Source of the DNA: Sphingomonas hylomeconis
Lineage (GTDB): Bacteria; Pseudomonadota; Alphaproteobacteria; Sphingomonadales; Sphingomonadaceae
Direction of reading: 5' to 3'
NCBI RefSeq assembly: GCF_025370105.1
Contig: NZ_JANQBK010000003.1
Location: 372,001 to 436,000, forward strand
DNA length: 64,000 bases
Shown here: piece by piece, positions 1 to 8,083 of the stretch
How the letters are laid out: every line of letters begins with the position of its first letter
Position numbering within the stretch: position 1 is the stretch's first letter
Notes under the pieces: model-generated
Seen by the model: the letters and a program-made list of their open reading frames with translations, nothing else
Told to the model about the DNA's origin: nothing
Database searches by the model: none
Made by a program: the position numbers and the translations under genes

Positions 1-1188
1 CAGGTCGCTGAGGCCAAGACGCCGGCGGATTCGCCCTTCTATGCGCCGTTCAAGACCTTCCCGGCGGTGATCCCCGCGGCGACCCAGGCGCGCTTGCGCG
101 CCGAAGGGCTGGCCGCGATCGCCGAGGCGGCGACGCCGGCGCACGCCAAGTTGCTCGCTTTCCTGCGCACCGACTACATGCCCGGCGCGCGCACCGGACT
201 GGCGGCGTACGACCTGCCCGACGGCAAGGCCTATTACCGCTCCAAGATCCGCGAATTCGTCACGCTCGATGTCAGCGCAGAGGAGATCCATGCCACCGGC
301 CTCGCCGAGGTGGCCAAGATCCGCGCTCGGATGCTGGACGTGATGAAGGAGGTCGGCTTCAAGGGTGATCTGAAAGCCTTTCTCGAGCATCTGCGCACCG
401 ATCCGCAATTCTATCCCAAGACCGCGCAGGAGCTGCTGTACCGCGCGGCGTGGATCGCCAAGACGTTCGACGGCAAGGCATCGCAATATTTCGGCCGTCT
501 GCCGCGCAGCCGCTTCAAGGTCGTGCCGGTGCCGGACGATATCGCGCCTTTCTATACCGGCGGGCGCGGCGGTCCCGGTATCTATCTGGTCAACACGTAC
601 AATCTGCCCGCGCGGCCCTTCTATTCGCAGATCGCATTGACGCTGCACGAGAGCGCGCCGGGCCATGCCATGCAGATGCCGCTGGCGATGGAGAACAAGG
701 ATCTGCCGCAGTTCCGCCGCGACGGCTATCTCTCGGCCTATGGCGAGGGCTGGGCGCTGTATTGCGAGGCGCTGGGCGAGGAAATGGGGATGTACGAGAC
801 GCCCTATGATCGCTTCGGCATGCTGAGTTACCAGATGTGGCGCGCGGCGCGGCTGGTGGTCGATACCGGCATCCACACGCAGGGCTGGAGCCGCGAGCGC
901 GCACAACAATATTTCCGCGACAACACCGCGCTGTCGGATCACGAGATCACCACCGAGGTCGATCGCTACATCGCCTGGCCGGGCCAGGCACTGTCTTATT
1001 ATATGGGCCAGCTGGCGATCCAGCGCGCCCGCGCGCGGGCCGAACAGGCGCTGGGACCGAAGTTCAACATCCGCGCCTTCCATGATGCCGTGCTCGAACT
1101 GGGCGCGGTGCCGCTGCCGGTGATCGACGCGCGGATCGATCGGCTGATCGCAGCGGGCGGCAAGGGCCCCTATCCGGACGAGGAATGA
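1..1188 (+). CDS. DUF885 family hydrolase/peptidase-like protein (5' end cut)
   Basis: The reading frame is open from the first base, so the true start lies outside the window; about 395 residues are present. The motif HESAPGH, followed further on by YGEGWALYCEALGEE, is the signature of DUF885, a family with an M32-like metallopeptidase fold. In that family the HExxxGH histidines and the later glutamate are thought to bind zinc. The conserved stretch VVDTGIHTQGWSRE also fits. The substrate is not known from sequence. The stop codon overlaps the start of the glycosidase gene downstream (ATGA-type), so the two are probably translated from one message. Family assignment is firm; the peptidase activity is inferred. 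Confidence 0.85.
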   Translation, partial: QVAEAKTPADSPFYAPFKTFPAVIPAATQARLRAEGLAAIAEAATPAHAKLLAFLRTDYMPGARTGLAAYDLPDGKAYYRSKIREFVTLDVSAEEIHATGLAEVAKIRARMLDVMKEVGFKGDLKAFLEHLRTDPQFYPKTAQELLYRAAWIAKTFDGKASQYFGRLPRSRFKVVPVPDDIAPFYTGGRGGPGIYLVNTYNLPARPFYSQIALTLHESAPGHAMQMPLAMENKDLPQFRRDGYLSAYGEGWALYCEALGEEMGMYETPYDRFGMLSYQMWRAARLVVDTGIHTQGWSRERAQQYFRDNTALSDHEITTEVDRYIAWPGQALSYYMGQLAIQRARARAEQALGPKFNIRAFHDAVLELGAVPLPVIDARIDRLIAAGGKGPYPDEE

Positions 1189-2744
1189 CGATGAAGCACC
1201 TGCTATCCGGCGCGGCGCTCGCCGCGCTGCCGTTTGCCGCGCTGGCCGATACGCCGAAGGGCGAGCCCATCCACAGCACGGGCAATCCGATCCTGGCCGA
1301 TGGACGCTATTACTCGACCGATCCGGCGCCGGTGGTGATCGACGGCAAATTGTGGATTCTGGCCGGGCGCGATGCGGCGCCGCCCGACGTCAACGATTTC
1401 GTCATGGGCGAATGGCAATTGCTCGAAACGGCCGATCCGGCATCCGGCAAATGGACGCATTATCCGACGATCGCGACCTCGAACCAGCTGTTCAAATGGG
1501 CCGAGCCCAACCGCGCCTATGCCGCGCAGATCGTGAAGGGCGCGGACAAACGGCTCTATATGTATGCCCCGGTGATGGAGGCCGACAGCCCGGCCAAGGA
1601 TCGCTTCTCGATCGGCGTCGCGGTGGCGGACAGCCCGACCGGGCCGTGGGTCGATGCGCATCCTGCCGGCCCGATCGTCTCGCAGCGCACGCCGGTGCCC
1701 AACGAGATCCAGAATATCGATCCCACCGTGCTGGTCGACGATGACGGCCGCGTGTTTCTCTATTGGGGCACGTTCGGGCAGTTGCGCGGCATCGAGCTGG
1801 AGCGCGACATGGTCACGCCCAAGGGCAAGCCGGTCAGCGTCACCACCTTGCCCGGCTTCTTCGAGGCGCCATGGCTGATGAAGCGCAAGGGCGTCTATTA
1901 CATGCTCTATGCCGGCAACCGCGCCGGGCCGACATCGGAGTGCACGCCGGCGGTCTATTATGCCTGCATCGCCTACGGCACGGCGACGTCGCCACTTGGC
2001 CCCTGGACCTATCGCGGCGTGGTGCTGAAGCCCGTATCCTCGACCACGTCGCATTCCGGCGCGGTGGAATTCAAGGGGCAATGGTATCTCGCCTATCACA
2101 CCGCCGATGCGGCGGGCGGCGGGCATTTCCGCCGCAGCGTGGCGCTCGACCGGATCGAATGGGACGACAGCGTCAGCCCGGCGCGAATGCGCGTCGTCAC
2201 GCCGACCCGCTCGCCGCAGCCGGCGCCGAAGCCGACGCGCAACATCGCCGCCGCCGCCGTGCCGAGCGCGTCGAACGAGCCGATCCCGCTGCAATATTGG
2301 ATCAGGGCACTCAACGACGGCAAGGTCCGCGGCGCGCCGCTGCCGCCCGATCTGTGGGGCAGCTGGACGGGCAACAATCCGCCGCAGCAATGGATCGAAT
2401 ATCGCTGGGCCAAGCCGGTGACGGTCAACGGTTCGCGGATCATGTTCTGGGGTGATCAGCCGGCCGGGTCGGGCGTCGGCGTCGCCCCGCCGGCGCGCTG
2501 GCGGCTGGAATATTGGCATAAGGGCTGGAAGCCGGTGCCCAAGGCCAGCGGCTATGGCACCGCGCCGAATGTGTTCCAGGAGACGCGCTTCGCGCCGGTC
2601 ACCACGCGCTGCCTGCGCGCGACGTTCGATGCGTCGCACGCCGGCAGCTATGCCGGTGTCGCGGTGCAGGAATGGGAAGTGCTAGCGCCCGTCGCGCGGG
2701 TGCCGGTGCCGGCGCAGGGCGGCGGCAAAGCGGGCTGCGACTGA
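1185..2744 (+). CDS. Secreted glycoside hydrolase family 43 protein with C-terminal galactose-binding-like domain
   Basis: The 519-residue product starts with a signal peptide (cleavage near ALA-DT, residue 21). It then has a five-bladed beta-propeller of the GH43 type: candidate catalytic base D46 in YYSTDPAPV, pKa-modulating D179 in IDPTVLVDDDG, and acid E227 in FFEAPW. This family cleaves arabinose- or xylose-containing plant polysaccharides in the periplasm or outside the cell. Residues about 365-510 form a separate region with repeated W/Y positions (WIEYRW, RWRLEYW, ending VQEWEV), like F5/8-type carbohydrate-binding modules. Two in-frame ATGs (1185, 1191) are possible. It overlaps the DUF885 gene by 4 bases. 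Exact specificity cannot be read from sequence. Confidence 0.85.
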   Translation: MTMKHLLSGAALAALPFAALADTPKGEPIHSTGNPILADGRYYSTDPAPVVIDGKLWILAGRDAAPPDVNDFVMGEWQLLETADPASGKWTHYPTIATSNQLFKWAEPNRAYAAQIVKGADKRLYMYAPVMEADSPAKDRFSIGVAVADSPTGPWVDAHPAGPIVSQRTPVPNEIQNIDPTVLVDDDGRVFLYWGTFGQLRGIELERDMVTPKGKPVSVTTLPGFFEAPWLMKRKGVYYMLYAGNRAGPTSECTPAVYYACIAYGTATSPLGPWTYRGVVLKPVSSTTSHSGAVEFKGQWYLAYHTADAAGGGHFRRSVALDRIEWDDSVSPARMRVVTPTRSPQPAPKPTRNIAAAAVPSASNEPIPLQYWIRALNDGKVRGAPLPPDLWGSWTGNNPPQQWIEYRWAKPVTVNGSRIMFWGDQPAGSGVGVAPPARWRLEYWHKGWKPVPKASGYGTAPNVFQETRFAPVTTRCLRATFDASHAGSYAGVAVQEWEVLAPVARVPVPAQGGGKAGCD

Positions 2745-2794
2745 GGCGCGATCGAGCGCTGTTCCGCGGCGGCCGATGGCGCTACGAAACGGCG

Positions 2795-3718
2795 ATGAAC
2801 GCTGACAACCTCGCTGCCACGCCGGACACCGAACATCGCGGGGCGATCGGCGCGCTCCCGCCGCGCATCCGCCCGTTCGCGCTGCTTGCCCGGTTCGATC
2901 GGCCGATCGGCTGGTGGCTGCTGTTCTGGCCCGGCGCCTGGGCGGTGGCGCTGGCCGGCGGCGCGATCGCGCGCTGGGATCTGCTGCTGTGGCTGCTCGC
3001 CGGGGCGATCGCGATGCGCGGCGCGGGCTGCGTGTATAACGACATCGTCGATCGCGATCTCGACGCGCAGGTCGCGCGCACGCGCAGCCGGCCGCTGGCG
3101 AGCGGCGCGGTGTCGCTCAAGGCGGCCTGGGCCTGGCTGCTGCTGCTGTGCCTGGTCGGGCTGGCGGTGCTGCTGCAATTGCGCGTCTATGCCGCGGTGG
3201 TCGCCGTGCTCAGCATCGCGCTGGTCGCGGCCTATCCGTTCATGAAGCGCATCACCTGGTGGCCGCAGGCATGGCTCGGCCTGGTGTTCAGCTGGGCCGC
3301 CCTGGTCGGCTGGAGCGAGGTGGCGGGCGCGCTGACGCTGCCGGGGCTGCTGCTTTATGCCGGATCGATCGCCTGGGTGATCGGCTATGACACGATCTAC
3401 GCGCTGCAGGACCGCGAGGATGATGCCCTGATCGGCGTGCGGTCGTCGGCGCTGCGCCTGGGCGCGCATGTAAAGGGCGGCGTGGGGGCGTTCTATGCGA
3501 TCGCCCTGGCCTTCTGGGTCGCGGCCATCTGGCTGGTGCGGCCGGACGTGCTCGCCTTGCTTGCGTTGCTGCCGCTGGCGCTGCACTTCGCCTGGCAGAT
3601 CGCCACGCTCGATCTGGCGGACGGCGCCAGCGCGCTGCACCGGTTCCGCAGCAACCGCTTTGCCGGGCTGCTGATGTTTGCCGCCTGTTTCGTGGTGGGA
3701 ACCGCAGCGACGCTTTGA
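2795..3718 (+). CDS. ubiA: 4-hydroxybenzoate polyprenyltransferase
   Basis: The 307-residue integral membrane prenyltransferase attaches the polyprenyl tail to 4-hydroxybenzoate in ubiquinone synthesis. Both Asp-rich motifs that bind Mg-diphosphate are present: NDIVDRDLD starting at residue 82, and DREDD starting at residue 206 after GYDTIYALQ. The N-terminal segment RFDRPIGWWLLFWPG and about eight hydrophobic helices are typical of UbiA. The ATG at 2795 is chosen because the open frame upstream is Arg/Gly-rich and unlike the family; the family begins shortly before the DRPIG motif. Confidence 0.93.
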   Translation: MNADNLAATPDTEHRGAIGALPPRIRPFALLARFDRPIGWWLLFWPGAWAVALAGGAIARWDLLLWLLAGAIAMRGAGCVYNDIVDRDLDAQVARTRSRPLASGAVSLKAAWAWLLLLCLVGLAVLLQLRVYAAVVAVLSIALVAAYPFMKRITWWPQAWLGLVFSWAALVGWSEVAGALTLPGLLLYAGSIAWVIGYDTIYALQDREDDALIGVRSSALRLGAHVKGGVGAFYAIALAFWVAAIWLVRPDVLALLALLPLALHFAWQIATLDLADGASALHRFRSNRFAGLLMFAACFVVGTAATL

Positions 3719-3750
3719 CCTTGGGGCTTGGCGTACCTAAGTCCTCTCCC

Positions 3751-5097
3751 ATGCTGACCACCGAACAGGCGCAGATGCGCGCCGCCGATATCGTCGCCCT
3801 GTCGACCGCCGCCGGGGCCGACGCCGCCGATGCCGTTTATGCCGCAGATACCGCGCTCGACGTCTCCGTCCGCCTCGGCGCGCTGGAGGATGTCGGTCGC
3901 TCGGAAAGCGCCGAGCTGGGCCTGCGCGTGTTCGTCGGCAAGCAATCCGCCAGCGTCTCGACCTCCGATCTGTCGGTCGATGCGCTTGCCGCCCTGGTCG
4001 ACCGCGCGATCGCCATGGCGCGCGAGGCGCCGGAGGACGAATGGGCCGGGCTCGCTCCGCAGGAGCGGCTGCTGCACGGCGCGCCGCCGCAGCTCGATCT
4101 CGATGACGGCGGCGACGTGGAGCCGGCTGCGCTCAAGGAAGCGGCGCTGGAAGCAGAGGATGCCGCGCGCGCCGTGTCCGGCGTCACCAACAGCGAAGGC
4201 GGCAGCGCTTCCGCCTCGCGCAGCATCTGGGCACTCGCCACCAGCCACGGCTTTGCCGCCGCCTATGCCGCGACCGGCTACGGCATTTCGGCCAGCGTGC
4301 TGGCGGGCGAGGGCGGGCAGATGGTCCGCGATTACGACCATCATGGCGCGCGGCATCGCCACCGGCTGATGTCGCCGGCCGAGATCGGGCGCGGCGCCGG
4401 CGAGCGCACCGTCGCGCGCGTCAATCCCGGCATGGTGAAGAGCGGTGCGATGCCGATCGTGTTCGATCCCCGCGTCGGCTCGTCGATGCTCAGCCATCTG
4501 ATCGGCGCGATCTCGGGTTCGTCGATCACCCGCCGGACCAGCTTCCTGCTCGATTCGCTCGGCAAGCGCATCTTCGCCGAGGGCGTGACGATCGCCGACG
4601 ATCCGCACCGCCCGCACGGGCTGCGCTCGCGGCCGTTCGACGGCGAGGGCCTGCCTGTCTCGCCGACCGAATTCGTGCGCGATGGTATGCTTGAGACCTG
4701 GCTGCTCGACAGCGCCTCGGCGCGGCAGCTGGGTCTCGAGCCGACCGGCCATGCCGCGCGCGGCGTCGGTGGCAATCCCGGCGTCGCGACCAGCAACCTG
4801 TTCATGGCGGCGGGGCATCTGCCCGTGGCGACGCTGATCGAGGATATTGCCGACGGCATCTACGTCACGGAGATGCTCGGCGGCGGGGCCAATGGCGTGA
4901 CCGGCGATTACAGCCGCGGCGCGGCCGGCTTCCGCATCGAGAAGGGCGAGATCACCACGCCGATCGCGGAATTCACCATCGCCGGCAACATCAAGGACAT
5001 GTTCCTGGCGCTGACCCCGGCCAACGACCTCGAATTCCGCTATGGCAGCAACGTGCCGACGCTGCGGATCGACGGGATGATGGTCGCCGGTGCCTGA
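3751..5097 (+). CDS. pmbA: TldD/PmbA family metalloprotease subunit (PmbA/TldE-like)
   Basis: The 448-residue protein belongs to the TldD/TldE modulator-of-gyrase family; TldD/TldE pairs degrade unfolded peptides and process peptide antibiotics such as microcin B17. The length, the middle PmbA region (residues 230-330) and the C-terminal GNIKDMF and FRYGSNVPTLRIDGMMV segments match PmbA. There is no HExxxH motif, which in this family belongs to the TldD partner, so this is the E-type subunit; no TldD is in the window. The ATG at 3751 is used because the preceding frame is short and unrelated. The gene overlaps the next by 8 bases. Confidence 0.85.
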   Translation: MLTTEQAQMRAADIVALSTAAGADAADAVYAADTALDVSVRLGALEDVGRSESAELGLRVFVGKQSASVSTSDLSVDALAALVDRAIAMAREAPEDEWAGLAPQERLLHGAPPQLDLDDGGDVEPAALKEAALEAEDAARAVSGVTNSEGGSASASRSIWALATSHGFAAAYAATGYGISASVLAGEGGQMVRDYDHHGARHRHRLMSPAEIGRGAGERTVARVNPGMVKSGAMPIVFDPRVGSSMLSHLIGAISGSSITRRTSFLLDSLGKRIFAEGVTIADDPHRPHGLRSRPFDGEGLPVSPTEFVRDGMLETWLLDSASARQLGLEPTGHAARGVGGNPGVATSNLFMAAGHLPVATLIEDIADGIYVTEMLGGGANGVTGDYSRGAAGFRIEKGEITTPIAEFTIAGNIKDMFLALTPANDLEFRYGSNVPTLRIDGMMVAGA

Positions 5098-5863
5098 TTT
5101 GCCCGGCGCCATTGCCGCGATCGCTGCCGAGGCCGGCGCGCTCGCACTGGGCAAATGGCGCACCGATTTCGCGCGCTGGGAAAAGGTGCCCGGCCATCCG
5201 GTATGCGACGTCGATCTCGAGGTGAATACGTTGCTGCGCCGGCGGCTCGAGGCGCTGGTGCCCGACGCCGGCTGGCTGTCCGAGGAAACCGCCGACAATG
5301 CCGATCGCCTGGGCGCCGATCGCGTGTGGGTGGTCGATCCGATCGATGGCACGCGCGATTATATCCGCGGCCGCCCCGGCTGGGCGATCTCGATCGCGCT
5401 GGTCGAAAGGGGCCAGCCGGTGATCGCGGTGCTCGATGCGCCGGCGCGCGGCGAAGTGTGGCTGGCCGGGGCGGGGCAGGGGGCGACGCTGAACGGCGCA
5501 CCGATCCGTGTCGGCGATCGCCGCGATTTCTCCGGCGCGCGCGTGCCGACCGACGCGCTGCCCAAGATCGACAGCGATCTGGTTCCCGTCGACAAGCCCA
5601 ATTCGATCGCGCTGCGCATCGCGATGGTCGCCGCCGACCAGGCCGATCTCGTCGCCACGCTGCGCTGGGGGCACGAATGGGACATCGCCGCTGCGGTGCT
5701 GATCGCCGCCGAAGCCGGGGCGACGGTCAGCGACGCGCTTGGCCAGAAACTGGCGTTCAACACGCCGAGTGCCCAAGCGTTCGGGGTGCTGATCTCGACG
5801 CCGGGAATCCATCAGGCCGGCATCGACCGACTGAGCGAAAGGGCGCTCCGCCTTTCCCAATAA
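5090..5863 (+). CDS. Inositol monophosphatase family protein (CysQ-like 3'(2'),5'-bisphosphate nucleotidase)
   Basis: The 257-residue Mg-dependent phosphatase carries the family signatures: EE of LSEETADN near residue 64, DPIDGT at residues 83-88, and EWDIAAAVLIAAEAG near the C-terminus. The family includes inositol-1-phosphatase, FBPase-like enzymes and CysQ, which recycles 3'-phosphoadenosine 5'-phosphate. RGRPGWAISIAL after DPIDGT is more CysQ-like, but the exact substrate is inferred. The start is a GTG overlapping the pmbA stop by 8 bases, implying translational coupling. A palindromic repeat element begins 3 bases after the stop. Confidence 0.8.
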   Translation: MPDLPGAIAAIAAEAGALALGKWRTDFARWEKVPGHPVCDVDLEVNTLLRRRLEALVPDAGWLSEETADNADRLGADRVWVVDPIDGTRDYIRGRPGWAISIALVERGQPVIAVLDAPARGEVWLAGAGQGATLNGAPIRVGDRRDFSGARVPTDALPKIDSDLVPVDKPNSIALRIAMVAADQADLVATLRWGHEWDIAAAVLIAAEAGATVSDALGQKLAFNTPSAQAFGVLISTPGIHQAGIDRLSERALRLSQ

Positions 5864-5865
5864 CG

Positions 5866-5989
5866 TCCTCCCCGGAACGGGGAGGTGGCAGGCGAAGCCT
5901 GGGGGCGGCAGCGCTATCGCCTGTGCGGAGCCCCCTCCACCATTTGCTGAAGAAGCCAATGGTACCCCTCCCCGTGCCGGGGAGGATCA
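5866..5989. repeat. Palindromic intergenic element, copy A (GGAACGGGGAGG family)
   Basis: The roughly 120-bp element is bounded by inverted GC-rich hairpins: CCTCCCCGGAACGGGGAGG at the left and CCCTCCCCGTGCCGGGGAGG at the right, with a CCCCCTCCACCA internal motif. A second copy with the same ends lies at 42711-42840. Both sit between convergent genes, and both end in GGAGGATCA, whose last three bases are the reverse-strand gene's stop codon. It could act as a bidirectional terminator. No coding potential is seen. Confidence 0.8.
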
Positions 5990-6694
5990 GCCGCCCAACC
6001 CATCCTCGCGGTACTTGATCTCCAGATAGCGCCCGCGCGTGGCGAGCAGATTGAGATCGCCTTCCGCCAGTTGCGCCGACATGCCGGCGATCTGCTCGTC
6101 GATCACCTTGAGCCCGTCGGCGAGTTGCGCATCGGGCGTCTTGCCGTTGCGTTCCACGCCGCGCAGCGCGACCGGCACGCGCGCATAGCCTTTGAGCAGT
6201 TCGGGCAGTTGTTCGCCGACCAGCTTGCGCACTTCCGCCGCGGCCGGTTCGGCCTCGTTCAGCGTCGCCAGTTGCGGTGCCAGCCCCTCCAGCCGCACGC
6301 CGATCCCATCGACCAATGTCTGTGCCGGGGCGGGGAGGGCGGGGCGCTGCGTCTCCAGCCATTGTTCGGTCTTGAGCGACAAGTGCTTGAGCGGCACCTG
6401 CACCAGCGCCTCGGGCTTCACCTCAGGGGTGAGCGGGAAGATCGCCAGGATCAGCGTTGCCGCAATCAGCGCCGCCATCACCAGCATCGCGCCGCCGATC
6501 CCGAGCGGCGCGAACCAGCCGAGCACCATCGCGCTCATCAGGATCGCGAACAGCGCGAAGCCGATCCGCGTCAGTCGCGTGATGATCTCGGTGCCTTGCC
6601 GCTTGCGCCGCCTGGCGCTCAGCGATTTGCTGCGCTCGCGCGTGCGATCGAGATATTCGGTGCTGCGCGCGATCTGGCGATCGACGTCGGTCAC
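5987..6694 (-). CDS. XpaC-like (5-bromo-4-chloroindolyl phosphate hydrolysis family) membrane protein
   Basis: The 235-residue protein has a basic N-terminus and then two adjacent hydrophobic helices (about residues 43-85). A soluble, largely helical C-terminal domain contains the segment LKGYARVPVALRG, as in XpaC-type proteins, which are commonly encoded beside telA. The molecular function of this family is not established. The GTG start at 6694 follows the telA stop with one base between, so the pair is co-translated; no better start exists, since upstream codons lie inside telA. The TGA stop coincides with the end of a palindromic element. The family call rests on the telA neighbour and the architecture. 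Confidence 0.65.
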   Translation of the reverse strand: MTDVDRQIARSTEYLDRTRERSKSLSARRRKRQGTEIITRLTRIGFALFAILMSAMVLGWFAPLGIGGAMLVMAALIAATLILAIFPLTPEVKPEALVQVPLKHLSLKTEQWLETQRPALPAPAQTLVDGIGVRLEGLAPQLATLNEAEPAAAEVRKLVGEQLPELLKGYARVPVALRGVERNGKTPDAQLADGLKVIDEQIAGMSAQLAEGDLNLLATRGRYLEIKYREDGLGG

Positions 6695-6695
6695 G

Positions 6696-7901
6696 CTACA
6701 GCGCCTCCAGCTTGAACGTCTCGGCGCCGGCGCCGGCATTCTGCGTCGCGCCTTCCGCCCGCGCGATATAGCCGCGCGACTTCTCGACCTCGTTGCCGAG
6801 CGTGTTGACGGTGGTCTTCATGCTGTCGAGCGCTTTCAGCTTGAACGTGTCGATTGCATCCATCGTGTCGTAGATGTTCTGGAACGCGCGCTGCAGCACC
6901 TCGATCGGGATCGTCGCGCTCGCCGCCTGTTCGTGGATCGTCGCGGTCTGGCTGCGGAGCAGCTTGCCGGTCGAATCGATGATGTTCGCGGTGGTCGTGT
7001 TGAGCGCGGTGATCTGTTCGAGCACCAGTTTCTGGTTGGTCAGCGCCTGCGCCACCGTCACTGCGGTGCGCAGCGCCGATACGGTGGTGGTCGACGCGCG
7101 ATCCACGCCCTTGACCAGCTCGACATTGTTCTTCTTGACCAGATCGAGCGCGAGATAGCCCTGCACCGTCACCGCCATCTGGGTAAGAAGGTCTTGGGTG
7201 CGCTGGCGCACGTAGAACAATGCACTCTCGCGGATCGCCTTGGCCTTTGCCGGATCGCTGTGATCCAGCTCGTTGGCCTTGTCCTCGAGCCGCGTATCCA
7301 TTTCCTTGGACAGCACGATCATCTGTTCGAGCCGCCCCATCGCGCTCCACAGATTGGCGCGCTCCACGTCGATCGCGGCATTGTCCATCAGCAGCTCGTC
7401 TTTGCCGCTGGTCAGCGATTTCAGGATCGAGGCGATATGCGTCTGCGACGACTTGTAGCTGTCGAAATAGTTGCGCAGGCCGCCGCCGAACGGGATCAGC
7501 CCGAACAGCTTCTTGGGCGCGGTCAGATTGCCGCGCTTGCCCGGATCGAGATCCTCGACCGTGCGGCGCAGCTCGGCGAGATCCTTGCCCACGCCCGTCT
7601 CCTGATCCATCGCCCGGGTCGGGCGATCGAGGAAGCGATTGGACTGCCCGGCCGCCTCGCGGATCTCCTTCTGCCCCATCGCGCTGATCGCATCGACGCG
7701 CTTGCCGAATTCGGGGCTGTTGACGTCCTGCGCGACGAGATCGTCGATGAAGCTCTCGACGCGCTTCTGCAGCTCGCTGCGCTTGGCGTCGTCGACCGGC
7801 ACCAGCCCGACCGCCTTTTCCGCCGCCACAACCGGGACGGGCTCGGGCGGGGTCAGCACCAGGCCCTGTTCTTCAATCGCAGCATCGGAAGCGGTCGCCA
7901 T
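6696..7901 (-). CDS. telA: Toxic anion resistance protein (TelA family)
   Basis: The 401-residue, mostly alpha-helical soluble protein belongs to the TelA/KlaA family. Members are linked to tellurite and other stress resistance, but the biochemical role is unclear. Recognisable segments are the NRFLDRPTRAMDQ region and a long helical core containing YVRQRTQDLLTQMAVTVQGY and IPIEVLQRAFQNIYDTMDAIDTFK. The ATG at 7901 has GGAG 9 bases upstream; a start 57 bases further out adds an unrelated tail. It forms a two-gene unit with the XpaC-like gene and is divergent from a TonB-dependent receptor gene. Confidence 0.88.
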   Translation of the reverse strand: MATASDAAIEEQGLVLTPPEPVPVVAAEKAVGLVPVDDAKRSELQKRVESFIDDLVAQDVNSPEFGKRVDAISAMGQKEIREAAGQSNRFLDRPTRAMDQETGVGKDLAELRRTVEDLDPGKRGNLTAPKKLFGLIPFGGGLRNYFDSYKSSQTHIASILKSLTSGKDELLMDNAAIDVERANLWSAMGRLEQMIVLSKEMDTRLEDKANELDHSDPAKAKAIRESALFYVRQRTQDLLTQMAVTVQGYLALDLVKKNNVELVKGVDRASTTTVSALRTAVTVAQALTNQKLVLEQITALNTTTANIIDSTGKLLRSQTATIHEQAASATIPIEVLQRAFQNIYDTMDAIDTFKLKALDSMKTTVNTLGNEVEKSRGYIARAEGATQNAGAGAETFKLEAL

Positions 7902-7960
7902 CGTCAGGATCTCCAGAACAGTGATCCCGATTTTGGGCGCGAACGCCGATGCGTTCAAGT

Positions 7961-7978
7961 GTGTTATGCAAATAACAC
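7961..7978. promoter_or_regulatory. Perfect inverted repeat GTGTTAT-N4-ATAACAC, candidate operator
   Basis: The 18-bp site GTGTTATGCAAATAACAC has perfect 7-bp arms in the 182-bp divergent region between telA (start 7901) and the TonB-dependent receptor (start 8084). It is A+T-rich in a GC-rich context and has no T-tract. That fits a transcription-factor dimer site better than a terminator. Which regulator binds, and which gene it controls, are not known. Confidence 0.5.
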
Positions 7979-8083
7979 GCGAAAAACGAACCGGCGGGGA
8001 CGATTGTCACACGAATCGCACGGTACCGACGCGAAGCCGCAACGGAGTCCGCCTAGCTGCGGCGCAGCAAACAAGGGGGTCTC

